DNA of 64,000 bases from Chloroherpetonaceae bacterium (GTDB lineage: Bacteria; Bacteroidota; Chlorobiia; Chlorobiales; Thermochlorobacteraceae), in the NCBI GenBank assembly GCA_033763895.1, contig JANRJQ010000007.1:448178-512177 (forward strand), given 5' to 3'. Position numbers and translations under genes: made by a program. Below are positions 32,294 to 40,449 of the stretch, in pieces (within the stretch, counting starts at the first letter, position 1; every line of letters begins with the position of its first letter). Under the pieces are notes generated by a model. That model was not told where the DNA came from. It worked only from the letters and a program-made list of their open reading frames with translations, and made no database searches.

Positions 32294-33493
32294 TTAATAG
32301 GTTAACATCGTTTTATCAATTTCATTAGCCCAAGCATTAATTCCACCAACAAGGTTTTTAACATCCTTAAATCCGTTTTGCTTCAGATACTCGGAAGCTT
32401 GAGCAGATCTTCCCCCCATTTTACAATGAACGATAATTTCTTGATCCGGATTCAATTCCTTCAATCGATTCGGAAGTTCTGGAAGTGGTATAAGCTTTGC
32501 GCCCTCAATCTTACAAATCTGCCACTCATCCAAATTTCGTACATCCAAGATAAATGGTGCTTCACCTCCGTCTAAACGCTTTTTTAACTCATGAACGGTT
32601 AATTCGGATTGACTTTTCATATCATTTAAGGTTAGTTTGTTGTCGTTTTTTTCCTCTGAATACCCACAAAACGATTCGTAATCGATCAGGTCAACAATGC
32701 TTGGATGATCCCCGCAAAGTGCACAGTCGTTTTGTTTTGAAAAGCGAATTTCATTGAATTTCATTTTTAATGCATCAAAACGCAGCACACGATTAATTAA
32801 AAGCTCACCGATACCCGTGATTAACTTAATTGCTTCAATCGCTTGGAGTGACCCAATAATTCCGGGTAAAACACCCAAAACGCCGCTTTCCGAACAATTC
32901 GGAACTTCTCCCGGCGAAGGTGGTTCAGGGTACAAGCAACGGTAACAGGCATAAGGTGTTTCATTCTCCCAATCGCCTGTACAAAATACAGAAACTTGAC
33001 CCTCAAAGCGGAAAATACTCCCAAATACCAATGGCTTTTTCAAAAAAAAACAAATATCATTAATCAGATATCGGGTAGGAAAATTGTCTGAACCATCAAC
33101 AATTAAGTCGTATAGACGAACGATATCTTTAGCGTTCTTTGCAGTTAGACGAGTATCATGCCCTTTCACTTCGACAAAGGGGTTGATTGAATGAATCGTA
33201 TTTTTTGCGGATTCTAGTTTACTCTTCCCGATTTGCTCGGTGCGATGTATCACTTGTCTCTGAAGATTGGATAGCTCCACAACATCATTATCCACGATTC
33301 CGATTTTTCCAACGCCAGCTGCTGCAAGGTACATAGCAGCAGGAGAACTTAAACCTCCAGCTCCAATAAGCAATACGGAGGCTTGTTTAAGCTTCGATTG
33401 ACCGAGAAAACCAACTTCAGGTAGCAATAAATGGCGACTGTACCGGCCGATTTCATCATTTGAAAATAGCTTTGATTCATCTGCAATGCTCAT
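32294..33493 (-). CDS. moeB: MoeB/ThiF-type adenylyltransferase fused to a rhodanese domain
   Basis: The 399-residue protein activates the C-terminus of a small ubiquitin-like sulfur carrier (MoaD or ThiS type) by adenylation, and its rhodanese domain can deliver sulfur. The E1-like part (residues about 1-255) has VLLIGAGGLSSPAAMYLAAAG for ATP, RQVIHR, DGSDNFPTRY, and zinc-binding CYRC and CALC pairs. The rhodanese domain (about 290-395) contains the active Cys in IVHCKMGGRS. The fused type occurs in many bacteria and can serve molybdopterin, thiamin or cysteine routes. No carrier gene is seen beside it. A JAMM peptidase, which can process such carriers, lies 3.8 kb upstream on the same strand. 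Confidence 0.9.
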   Translation of the reverse strand: MSIADESKLFSNDEIGRYSRHLLLPEVGFLGQSKLKQASVLLIGAGGLSSPAAMYLAAAGVGKIGIVDNDVVELSNLQRQVIHRTEQIGKSKLESAKNTIHSINPFVEVKGHDTRLTAKNAKDIVRLYDLIVDGSDNFPTRYLINDICFFLKKPLVFGSIFRFEGQVSVFCTGDWENETPYACYRCLYPEPPSPGEVPNCSESGVLGVLPGIIGSLQAIEAIKLITGIGELLINRVLRFDALKMKFNEIRFSKQNDCALCGDHPSIVDLIDYESFCGYSEEKNDNKLTLNDMKSQSELTVHELKKRLDGGEAPFILDVRNLDEWQICKIEGAKLIPLPELPNRLKELNPDQEIIVHCKMGGRSAQASEYLKQNGFKDVKNLVGGINAWANEIDKTMLTY

Positions 33494-33570
33494 TTCTCTT
33501 ATCTAACCCGTTGTTTCCTGATTGAGGCGTTTTCAGAATCTTCAATCAATTGCCATAAAAGGAAATCCAA

Positions 33571-35736
33571 TCAATCTTTTCGTTTCTTAATTTCTACATA
33601 ACTAGGCGTCATTCCGGTATGATACATTAAAAACGAGTATTCATCTGCTCGCTCTTCAATTAGCTTTTCAGTACTGCTTGCGCCGTGCCCTGAGTTTACC
33701 CCGATCCGAATTAATGTAGGGGCTTTGCCAAGTTGCTGTTCTTGAAGCCTTGCCATAAACTTGAAACTATGAGCAGGAACCACCCGATCGTCGTGGTCTG
33801 CAGTGACCACCAAAGTCGCCGGGTATGATTGCTTTTTTAGATTATGATAAGGGGAATACTTGTAAAGATTTCGGAAGTGAATACTGTCTTTTACTGAACC
33901 GTATTCAGCAGCCCAATTCCAGCCAATGGTAAATTTTTCATAGCGTAACATATCCATCACGCCAACACCCGGGAGAGCAACTGCGAACAAGTCCGGCCGT
34001 TGAACCATAGCGGCTCCTACAAGCAACCCACCATTTGAACGGCCTTGAATTCCAAGCTTTTCCTTCTTTGTATATTTTTCCTTTATAAGCCACTCGGCCG
34101 CTGCAATAAAATCATCAAACACATTTTGTTTATTCAATTTCATTCCTGCTTGATGCCATTTTTCTCCATATTCACCACCGCCTCTTAAGTTTGCCATTGC
34201 ATACACGCCACCTTGCTCCAACCAACCTATCCTTAAAGGATCGAAGTTTGGATTAAGGTTGATATTGAAACCGCCGTATCCGTATAAAAGTGTGGGGTTG
34301 TTTCCATCCAGTTGAATCCCCTTCTTATAGACTAAGAACATCGGTACTTTTGTTCCATCCTTACTTGTGTAAAAAACTTGCTTGGTTTCAAAGTCTTCGG
34401 GGTTAAAATCAATCTCAGCTTTTCGGAAAAGCGTCGCATTTTTTGACTCAATATCATATTCATAGATCGCCGGCGGATAAGTAAATGAGGTAAATGTGTA
34501 AAACACTTTTTTATCACTTCTCTCTCCACCAAAACCGCCAACGGTTCCAAGTGAAGGTAAAGTGATTTCATTTTCAAAGTTTCCCTTAAGGTCATGAACA
34601 TAGACACGGTGTGTCACATCTTTCATGTACCCTAAAATTATTTTACCGCCAACACTCTGCGCAAAAACCAATGGCTCGGGTTTCTCCGCGACAATAGTTT
34701 CCCAATTGGCTTCCTCTGAATTGTTGAGATCTATTTTTATTAGTTTACCATTATCAGCCCCTTTATTGGTTTGAACAATCAAACTTCCTTCAATATGATC
34801 AACAACATTAAAATCATAATCAAATTGATTCACAATCGCCTTAAAGCCATCATCTTTTGCCTTCAGGTTTTTGACCTTAAATGCAGTTCCATCGAAACCT
34901 TTACTCCGATCAGAAATACTTAAAATGAGGTATTCTTCATCATCGGTTACGGAAGCTAAATGAAACCTCAGCGGGTGTTCACGATCTTCGAAAACCAATT
35001 CATCTTGATTTTGATTGGTATTCAGCTTGTGATAATACACCAAATGATTTTCGTTTTTAGCCGAGTACTGTTTCCCTGATTCTTTGGGTTCGGGGTAACG
35101 GCTATAAAAGAAGCCTTGGCCCGCCCAAGAAATGCCGGATACCTTCACCCAATCAATTGAATCTGAAAGATTTTTTTTCGAATCGATTTCTTTAATGAAA
35201 ATTCGTTGCCAATCTGAACCTCCGGCAGAAATGCTATACGCAACATATTTCGCATCTTTTGATACGGAAACGTTTGTCAACCGAGAAGTGCCTTCACTTG
35301 AAATAGCATTTGGATCTATTAAAACTTCGGGCGAACCTCCTTCTTTCTGGATATAAAGTATCGATTGATTTTGAAGGCCATTATTCTTATAAAAGAAGGT
35401 ATAGTTACCTTTTTTAAAAGGGGCTGAGTATTTAGGATAGTTATAGATTTGCATGAAGCGCTCTTTCACTGCATCCCGAAATGGAATTGCTTCTAAATGG
35501 GCAAATGTGACCTTATTTTGCTCTTTAACCCAACCTTCAACTTTTGGTGCACGATCATCTTCAAGCCAATGAAAAGGGTCTTTAATTTGTACCCCGTGAA
35601 GAGAATCAGTATGTGATACTTTATCAGTTTTTGGGTAACGATAAGTTTCATTTGTAGGATTACAACCAGACATGTAGGTGCAAAAAGATACGAGTATGAA
35701 AAATAGTGTTGTGATTCGATATGATGTTGGTGTCAT
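33571..35736 (-). CDS. prolyl oligopeptidase family lipoprotein (S9A)
   Basis: The 721-residue protein is exported as a lipoprotein (lipobox YMSGC, Cys25). It has the S9A layout: a short start (DPFHWLEDD), a seven-bladed propeller (about residues 90-440), and a C-terminal alpha/beta hydrolase. The nucleophile Ser is near residue 567 in GRSNGG, the Asp is in TADHDDRVVP, and the His is in NSGHGAS. These enzymes cut short peptides after proline. The lipid anchor suggests it works in the periplasm or at the cell surface on imported peptides. It is 23 bp behind the EamA transporter gene. Confidence 0.93.
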   Translation of the reverse strand: MTPTSYRITTLFFILVSFCTYMSGCNPTNETYRYPKTDKVSHTDSLHGVQIKDPFHWLEDDRAPKVEGWVKEQNKVTFAHLEAIPFRDAVKERFMQIYNYPKYSAPFKKGNYTFFYKNNGLQNQSILYIQKEGGSPEVLIDPNAISSEGTSRLTNVSVSKDAKYVAYSISAGGSDWQRIFIKEIDSKKNLSDSIDWVKVSGISWAGQGFFYSRYPEPKESGKQYSAKNENHLVYYHKLNTNQNQDELVFEDREHPLRFHLASVTDDEEYLILSISDRSKGFDGTAFKVKNLKAKDDGFKAIVNQFDYDFNVVDHIEGSLIVQTNKGADNGKLIKIDLNNSEEANWETIVAEKPEPLVFAQSVGGKIILGYMKDVTHRVYVHDLKGNFENEITLPSLGTVGGFGGERSDKKVFYTFTSFTYPPAIYEYDIESKNATLFRKAEIDFNPEDFETKQVFYTSKDGTKVPMFLVYKKGIQLDGNNPTLLYGYGGFNINLNPNFDPLRIGWLEQGGVYAMANLRGGGEYGEKWHQAGMKLNKQNVFDDFIAAAEWLIKEKYTKKEKLGIQGRSNGGLLVGAAMVQRPDLFAVALPGVGVMDMLRYEKFTIGWNWAAEYGSVKDSIHFRNLYKYSPYHNLKKQSYPATLVVTADHDDRVVPAHSFKFMARLQEQQLGKAPTLIRIGVNSGHGASSTEKLIEERADEYSFLMYHTGMTPSYVEIKKRKD

Positions 35737-35759
35737 GTTACTAAGTTTTTTAATTTTCT

Positions 35760-36713
35760 TTAAACATCTTGAACCTTTCTTAAAGAAGCAAGAAGACTTT
35801 GTAAAAAAACTGCTATTAAAATTATCGCACCACCAATTATGGCATTAATTGATGGCTTCTCACCTACAAACAAAATTACAAGAATCGGATTGAGTACAGG
35901 TTCTAACATACCGATAAGCGATGCATCCAAAGCTTTCACTGTTTTTATTCCCTTAGAAAACAAGAGATACGGAATCCCGATTTGAAAGACGCCTAAAGCT
36001 AATACCATTATACTATCGGCAGTGCTAATCGCAAACCCCATATAAACATCTTCGTGTAGAAGTCCTTTCGGATTAAAAGATGCCTGCCACATAACCACTG
36101 AAGAACAAATAATAACAATCCAACCTGAACCCAATAAAATGACATCAATCGGTCTTTCATCTTTCTTTTTTCTTAAGAGTATCGTCATCAAGGCAAATGA
36201 AATACCGGATAACAAAGCAAAAACATTCCCATAAAAGCCCTCTTTCGAAATTCCCTCAAAGAAAAATATACCCATCCCAATAAAACATATTGTAATGGTA
36301 AGCATTTGCCATACTGTTGGCTTTTCATGCAATAAAAATGGTGATAGAATCAGTATATAAATAGGAGCGGTGTATTGTAATAAAATAGCGTTTGCCGCAG
36401 TGGTGAACTTTGTTGCCAATACGAACAGTATTAATGTGGAGGCAAAAGCAAGCGACCCGAATATTGTTACTTTATCTGAAGAAATTGAATTTGGTTTATA
36501 AATTATAAGTATTGTTGCAATCGCAAAAAAAGATCGCCAAAACGAAATTTGAAACGCATCAAGCGAAACCGATTTAATTAATACTCCTCCGGTGCTCCAC
36601 AAAATTGCAGCGATAACGACAAGAATTGCACCGCTTCCAAAAAAGTAGGATGAACCAAAACTATCATCTTGATTTGTACCTTCATTTTTTGGAAATGGAT
36701 TCATAAATGACAT
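35760..36713 (-). CDS. EamA/DMT-superfamily transporter
   Basis: A 317-residue membrane protein with ten hydrophobic helices arranged as two five-helix EamA repeats. The first holds ILWSTGGVLIKSVSLDAFQISFWRS and the second LLSGISFALMTILLRK. The conserved C-terminal pattern is GMLEPVLNPILVILFVGEKPS. EamA proteins export or import amino acids, nucleotides or other small metabolites; the substrate cannot be told. It is 23 bp upstream of the prolyl oligopeptidase gene, with which it may be co-transcribed. Confidence 0.9.
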   Translation of the reverse strand: MSFMNPFPKNEGTNQDDSFGSSYFFGSGAILVVIAAILWSTGGVLIKSVSLDAFQISFWRSFFAIATILIIYKPNSISSDKVTIFGSLAFASTLILFVLATKFTTAANAILLQYTAPIYILILSPFLLHEKPTVWQMLTITICFIGMGIFFFEGISKEGFYGNVFALLSGISFALMTILLRKKKDERPIDVILLGSGWIVIICSSVVMWQASFNPKGLLHEDVYMGFAISTADSIMVLALGVFQIGIPYLLFSKGIKTVKALDASLIGMLEPVLNPILVILFVGEKPSINAIIGGAIILIAVFLQSLLASLRKVQDV

Positions 36714-36792
36714 TTTATTATTCGCAATTCTGAATTCGCATCAATAAGTCTAATCAACACTAATACTTCATCACAACCGAATCAATCATTTT

Positions 36793-37146
36793 TTACTCAA
36801 CTCTTACTATCATTCCGTATCCTAAATGTATCAATTCTTGCTCCATAATCAATCCGCCGATTCTCTCTCTCGTGCCAAATGGAACCAGAAAAATATCTGC
36901 CCAAGCCGATTTTCCTTGTAGGGCTTTTTGAACAGATTCCCTCGAATTCAGTTGTAAAAAAAGCTGTTGTGTTTTAATAACAGACACTTGTACAGGCATA
37001 ACGAGATCAATTAAAATTCCCAACTCGATAGCTCCGGAAACCTTATACTTGATTTCAGCAGGCTTAAATATCTCACCCTCTACCTCATTTGTGCCATTTT
37101 CAAATTGAAATGTTTTTGGTTTAGTAACTTTGATATTCACCTTCAT
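36793..37146 (-). CDS. protein of unknown function, 117 aa
   Basis: I do not recognise this protein. It is 117 residues, soluble, and predicted to alternate strands and short helices, with no signal peptide or cysteines. The C-terminal half ADIFLVPFGTRERIGGLIMEQELIHLGYGMIVRVE looks like a compact alpha/beta end. A possible similarity to nuclease-like small domains was considered and not supported. It lies between the EamA transporter and the JAMM peptidase on the same strand, with 137 bp to the latter and 79 bp to the former. The reading frame uses codons like its neighbours, which supports a real gene. Confidence 0.6.
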   Translation of the reverse strand: MKVNIKVTKPKTFQFENGTNEVEGEIFKPAEIKYKVSGAIELGILIDLVMPVQVSVIKTQQLFLQLNSRESVQKALQGKSAWADIFLVPFGTRERIGGLIMEQELIHLGYGMIVRVE

Positions 37147-37283
37147 AATGTCTATTGCTCGCGTCGTACCTTTTCTTAAAGAACTTGGGGTAAGAGAAAA
37201 TGATTTTGATCGATTGATAATCCGGGTTTAATGAAAATTTAAAATGCTTTTATCAATTTAGTCTTCATCATACCTCAGATGAT

Positions 37284-37718
37284 TTATATGAATGTAATCG
37301 TTTCTTCAAAAACAGTTTTATTTATACCAACCGTCCAAGATTTTGTTTCTTCAATAATTCCTTGACCTAGGCTAATGATTAACATCGAGGTATAAAGCTT
37401 GCAGTGCTTTTCATCATCGCCAGAAGGATAAGCACCAGCATCTGTATGAGAGTGATAATTTCCTACGATTTCTAATCCAACTTCACGGGCTTTTACCTCT
37501 GCTTTCCAAACTTCAGACAAGGAGATTTCAAAACCTGTTTTTTTATCTCCATCAAGCACATTTTCGCAGGGTAACACCGCATAAACCGTGTTTTCTACTT
37601 TACCATTCGGTTCAAAACCAGCTTTTCCGATTAATAACCCGCAACATTCTTCAGGGAAAACTTGCTTTGCATGCTCCTTGATCTTTTTAATTTTTGAGAG
37701 CGAGATTCTCATAGCCAA
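37284..37718 (-). CDS. JAMM/M67-family metallopeptidase
   Basis: The 144-residue protein has the complete JAMM zinc motif: Glu in FPEECCGLLIG (residues 23-24), then HSH at 89-91, Ser99 and Asp102 (H-x-H-x7-S-x2-D). Stand-alone bacterial members such as Mec remove residues from the C-terminus of ubiquitin-like sulfur-carrier proteins. It starts 6 bp after galE. The MoeB-rhodanese gene further along the same strand makes a sulfur-carrier role plausible, but the two are 3.8 kb apart, so the link is inference. Confidence 0.88.
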   Translation of the reverse strand: MAMRISLSKIKKIKEHAKQVFPEECCGLLIGKAGFEPNGKVENTVYAVLPCENVLDGDKKTGFEISLSEVWKAEVKAREVGLEIVGNYHSHTDAGAYPSGDDEKHCKLYTSMLIISLGQGIIEETKSWTVGINKTVFEETITFI

Positions 37719-37724
37719 GAAAAA

Positions 37725-38705
37725 TTAACTTGAAAAGCGAGCTTGATGCCATTTCCACGCAGTTGAGACAATTGATTCTATTTCTTTATATCGAGGCTCC
37801 CAACCTAACTCTTTCCTAGCCTTTTCAAAACTGCCAATTAGCTTTGCGGGATCGCCGGGTCGTCTTGGCCCAAATTCAACTGTTATGTTTTTTCCAGTAA
37901 CTTTTTGGATAGCCTCTATAACTTCTAAAACACTAAAACCATTGCCATTTCCAAGATTAAATGCGGCTGATCGATTTTCGTGATTAATAAAATCAAGTGC
38001 TCGAATATGGGCATCAGCTAAATCATTCACATGAATATAATCTCTAATACAAGTTCCATCTTTTGTAGGGTAATCTTTTCCAAACACAGTGATATGTTTT
38101 CTTTTCCCTAAGGCAACATCCAAGACCAAAGGAATCAAATGGGTTTCAGGTGTGTGGTCTTCACCGATTAGGCCGCTTTCATCTGCTCCTGAAGCATTGA
38201 AATAACGAAGTGCCACATACTTTAATCCATAAGCTTGATCAAATTCTTTTAGGGTTTGCTCTACAAAAAATTTTGAACGCCCGTATGGGTTAAGTGGATT
38301 TTGAGGATGACTTTCAGAGATTGGAACTTCCGAAGGTTCACCATAAGTGGCGCAAGTTGAAGAGAAAATGAAATTTTTTACACCAAACTTCAACATGACC
38401 TCTAGAAGATTAAGTGTTGAGGCGTAATTATTCCTATAGTATTTAAGTGGATTTTCAACCGATTCACCTACGTATGCATAAGCCGCAAAATGCATCACGG
38501 CACTGATTTTATGCCGATTAAAAACTTCTTCAATAAAAGATTGGTCTTGTAAATCTCCATATTCAAAAGGAGTTGTTCCAACAAAATCTTGATGACCATA
38601 AACTAAATTATCGAGAATTACTGGATTGTATCCTCTTTTTATCAGTGCCTTAACCGTATGAGAACCGATATAGCCTGCGCCTCCGGTGACTAAAATTTCC
38701 ATCAT
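37725..38705 (-). CDS. galE: UDP-glucose 4-epimerase
   Basis: The 326-residue short-chain dehydrogenase-type epimerase interconverts UDP-glucose and UDP-galactose with bound NAD. It shows the NAD motif TGGAGYIGSH at the N-terminus. The catalytic Ser-Thr-Cys stretch is FSSTCATYGEP and the catalytic pair is YGRSK. The GalE-type sugar-binding blocks follow: LRYFNASGAD, HLIPLVLDVALGKR and DGTCIRDYIHVNDLA. Length and motifs identify GalE well. It lies 13 bp after trxB and 6 bp before the JAMM gene. Confidence 0.95.
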   Translation of the reverse strand: MMEILVTGGAGYIGSHTVKALIKRGYNPVILDNLVYGHQDFVGTTPFEYGDLQDQSFIEEVFNRHKISAVMHFAAYAYVGESVENPLKYYRNNYASTLNLLEVMLKFGVKNFIFSSTCATYGEPSEVPISESHPQNPLNPYGRSKFFVEQTLKEFDQAYGLKYVALRYFNASGADESGLIGEDHTPETHLIPLVLDVALGKRKHITVFGKDYPTKDGTCIRDYIHVNDLADAHIRALDFINHENRSAAFNLGNGNGFSVLEVIEAIQKVTGKNITVEFGPRRPGDPAKLIGSFEKARKELGWEPRYKEIESIVSTAWKWHQARFSS

Positions 38706-38718
38706 TCATGTACTAATT

Positions 38719-39657
38719 TTATTGGACATGCAAGTTTTCAATATAACGTTCAGCATCAATCGCTGCCATACATCCTGTTCCAGCTGCTGTTACTGCTTGC
38801 CTATAAACCTTATCTTGAACATCTCCACATGCAAACACACCCGGCAAATTGGTTTCTGTACTTGATTTTTTGGTAATCAAATAGCCCTGCTCATCCATTT
38901 CTAACTGTCCCTGAAATAAATGAGTATTCGGTTGATGTCCTATTGCTACAAATACACCGTCACACGCCAAAACCTCAATTGAATTCGTTTTGAAATTTTT
39001 CAACTTGACACCATTGACTACTTTCCCATCTCCTAAAATTTCCTCGATACCCACACTCGTTTTAAATTCAATTTTAGGATTTTTCTTGGCACGATCAACC
39101 ATAATTTTAGAGGCTCGAAAATCATCTCTTCGATGTAATAAAATGACTTTAGATGCATATTTAGTGAGAAAACTAGCCTCTTCCATTGCTGTATCTCCCC
39201 CTCCCACAACAACAACCACTCGATTTTTATAAAAAAAGCCATCGCAGGTGGCACACGCCGAAACACCATAACCCATATACTTTCTTTCACTTTCCAACCC
39301 TAAAAGCTTGGCCGAAGCCCCTGAAGCAATAATCAAAGACTGAGTTTTGACAACTTGTGTTTCATTGAGGGTTAATTCAATTGGGTTGTTTTTTAAATTT
39401 ACGTGTGTTATTGCTCCATAATGAAATTCAGTCCCAAACCTTCGGGCTTGTTCCCTCATATCATCCATCAACTTCGGACCCATAATTCCGTGTGGAAATC
39501 CCGGAAAATTTTCAACTTCGGTAGTAATCGTGAGTTGACCGCCCGGTTGCATTCCTTCGATGACCAATGGGTTTAAATTTGCTCGACTTGCGTAAATCGC
39601 GGCCGTAAGCCCTGCTGGGCCTGATCCAATAATTGTAACTTGATTTTCAGACTTCAT
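38719..39657 (-). CDS. trxB: thioredoxin reductase
   Basis: This 312-residue flavoprotein reduces thioredoxin with NADPH. It has the FAD motif GSGPAGLTAAIYASRA, the redox-active CATC pair in GVSACATCDGFFY, the second nucleotide motif VGGGDTAMEEASFL with the NADPH-recognising HRRDDFRAS, and the C-terminal FAD motif GVFACGDVQD. It follows the glutaredoxin-like gene. A hairpin in the 53-bp spacer could cut or reduce read-through. Confidence 0.96.
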   Translation of the reverse strand: MKSENQVTIIGSGPAGLTAAIYASRANLNPLVIEGMQPGGQLTITTEVENFPGFPHGIMGPKLMDDMREQARRFGTEFHYGAITHVNLKNNPIELTLNETQVVKTQSLIIASGASAKLLGLESERKYMGYGVSACATCDGFFYKNRVVVVVGGGDTAMEEASFLTKYASKVILLHRRDDFRASKIMVDRAKKNPKIEFKTSVGIEEILGDGKVVNGVKLKNFKTNSIEVLACDGVFVAIGHQPNTHLFQGQLEMDEQGYLITKKSSTETNLPGVFACGDVQDKVYRQAVTAAGTGCMAAIDAERYIENLHVQ

Positions 39658-39667
39658 ATTTATGATA

Positions 39668-39694
39668 AAAGCCTGAGTTGGGGTCTCAGGCTTT
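39668..39694 (-). terminator. hairpin between the glutaredoxin-like gene and trxB
   Basis: A perfect 10-bp stem AAAGCCTGAG/CTCAGGCTTT with a 7-nt loop. Read leftward it is followed by only four T residues and lies 10 bp before the trxB start. It may be a weak terminator or attenuator that lowers trxB relative to trxA. Confidence 0.5.
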
Positions 39695-39710
39695 GTAATT
39701 GTTATCGAGG

Positions 39711-39968
39711 TTATAGCTCAAATTGTAATTCCTTTGAAAGGATATTTGGATTGGGATTAACAAGCGCCTTTTTCCCGGTGGAATCTTCTATCACTAAAGT
39801 AGGTACACTTCTTTTCCCCCCTGTTATGGACATCACGATTTCAGCGGCTTCAGGCAACTTTTCGATGTCAATTTTTTCAAAATGAATTGACTTATCTTTT
39901 AGTATCCGCTCAGTTCGATGACAATCAGGACACCAACTTGTCGTGTACATTGTTACTTTCCTATCCAT
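39711..39968 (-). CDS. glutaredoxin-like thiol-disulfide protein
   Basis: An 85-residue thioredoxin-fold protein with a CPDC active site (Cys13, Cys16) in [15 protein letters not shown] and the cis-proline in [10 protein letters not shown]. The size and motif place it among glutaredoxin/NrdH/mycoredoxin-like proteins. It overlaps trxA by 8 bp, so the two are translated together. Because the window also encodes a bacillithiol enzyme, it may work with thioredoxin reductase or with bacillithiol; this is inference. Confidence 0.9.
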   Translation of the reverse strand: MDRKVTMYTTSWCPDCHRTERILKDKSIHFEKIDIEKLPEAAEIVMSITGGKRSVPTLVIEDSTGKKALVNPNPNILSKELQFEL

Positions 39969-40296
39969 TCAACTGGGCGTTTAATTTTGATGCGAGTACA
40001 CCTTTTGGAACGGCACCGACAACTTGATCAACGACTTTTCCTCCGCGAAACAAAAGAAGCGTTGGAATAGACCGTATCCCAAACTTCATAGAAATTTGAG
40101 GATTTTCATCCACATTTACTTTGGCAACAGTCGCTTTACCTTCATATTCATTGGCTAATTCCTCAACAACCGGAGCAATCATTCTACAAGGACCACACCA
40201 AGGTGCCCAAAAATCAACTAAGACTGGTTTATCTGAGTTTAAAACTTCTGATTCGAAATTTGAATCGGTTGCGATTAAATATTTTGAGTTTGACAT
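39961..40296 (-). CDS. trxA: thioredoxin
   Basis: The 111-residue protein is a standard thioredoxin with the active site WCGPC (Cys34, Cys37), the preceding VDFWAPW, and the cis-proline loop [15 protein letters not shown]. It donates electrons to ribonucleotide reductase and protein disulfides in the cytoplasm. It leads a thiol-redox group (trxA, glutaredoxin-like, trxB). A perfect Fur/PerR-type palindrome and a TTGACA promoter element lie upstream. Confidence 0.97.
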   Translation of the reverse strand: MSNSKYLIATDSNFESEVLNSDKPVLVDFWAPWCGPCRMIAPVVEELANEYEGKATVAKVNVDENPQISMKFGIRSIPTLLLFRGGKVVDQVVGAVPKGVLASKLNAQLNG

Positions 40297-40324
40297 AATT
40301 CAGTGTTTAAGTTATAGGCCCTTA

Positions 40325-40356
40325 TATATACTCGTTCATCCATTTATAGTTGTCAA
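40325..40356 (-). promoter_or_regulatory. candidate promoter of trxA
   Basis: On the minus strand TTGACA (40356-40351) is followed by TATATA (40330-40325) with 20 bp between them, longer than the 17-18 bp ideal. It lies 29-60 bp ahead of the trxA start codon. Confidence 0.35.
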
Positions 40357-40383
40357 TGATAGCATAGAATTTTCTCTTCCTTA

Positions 40384-40398
40384 ATAGAATAATTCTAT
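40384..40398. promoter_or_regulatory. candidate PerR/Fur-family operator upstream of trxA
   Basis: ATAGAATAATTCTAT is a perfect 7-1-7 palindrome with the AAT-A-ATT core of Fur-superfamily boxes, close to the PerR type. A further half-site ATAGAAT occurs at 40364-40370. It is 88 bp ahead of the trxA start, between that gene and the terminator of the giant gene. Confidence 0.5.
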
Positions 40399-40430
40399 AA
40401 AAAAAAAGGCGCCTCTAATCGAAGCGCCTT
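40399..40430 (-). terminator. rho-independent terminator of the giant surface protein gene
   Basis: Stem AAGGCGC/GCGCCTT is followed, read leftward, by a run of nine T residues. It lies 19 bp past the gene's stop codon, a tight arrangement for a very long transcript. Confidence 0.85.
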
Positions 40431-40449
40431 ACTTTTGCAATCAAAAAAC

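Noticed and set aside
33519-33560. Weak inverted repeat TGATTGA/TCAATCA between the prolyl oligopeptidase and moeB genes
   Set aside because: AT-rich short stem with a long loop and no convincing T tract; not enough to call a terminator.
37148-37231. 27-codon rightward open frame beginning MSIARVVPFLKEL
   Set aside because: It is too short, has no ribosome-binding or promoter signal, and starts one base from the divergent gene. Chance cannot be excluded.
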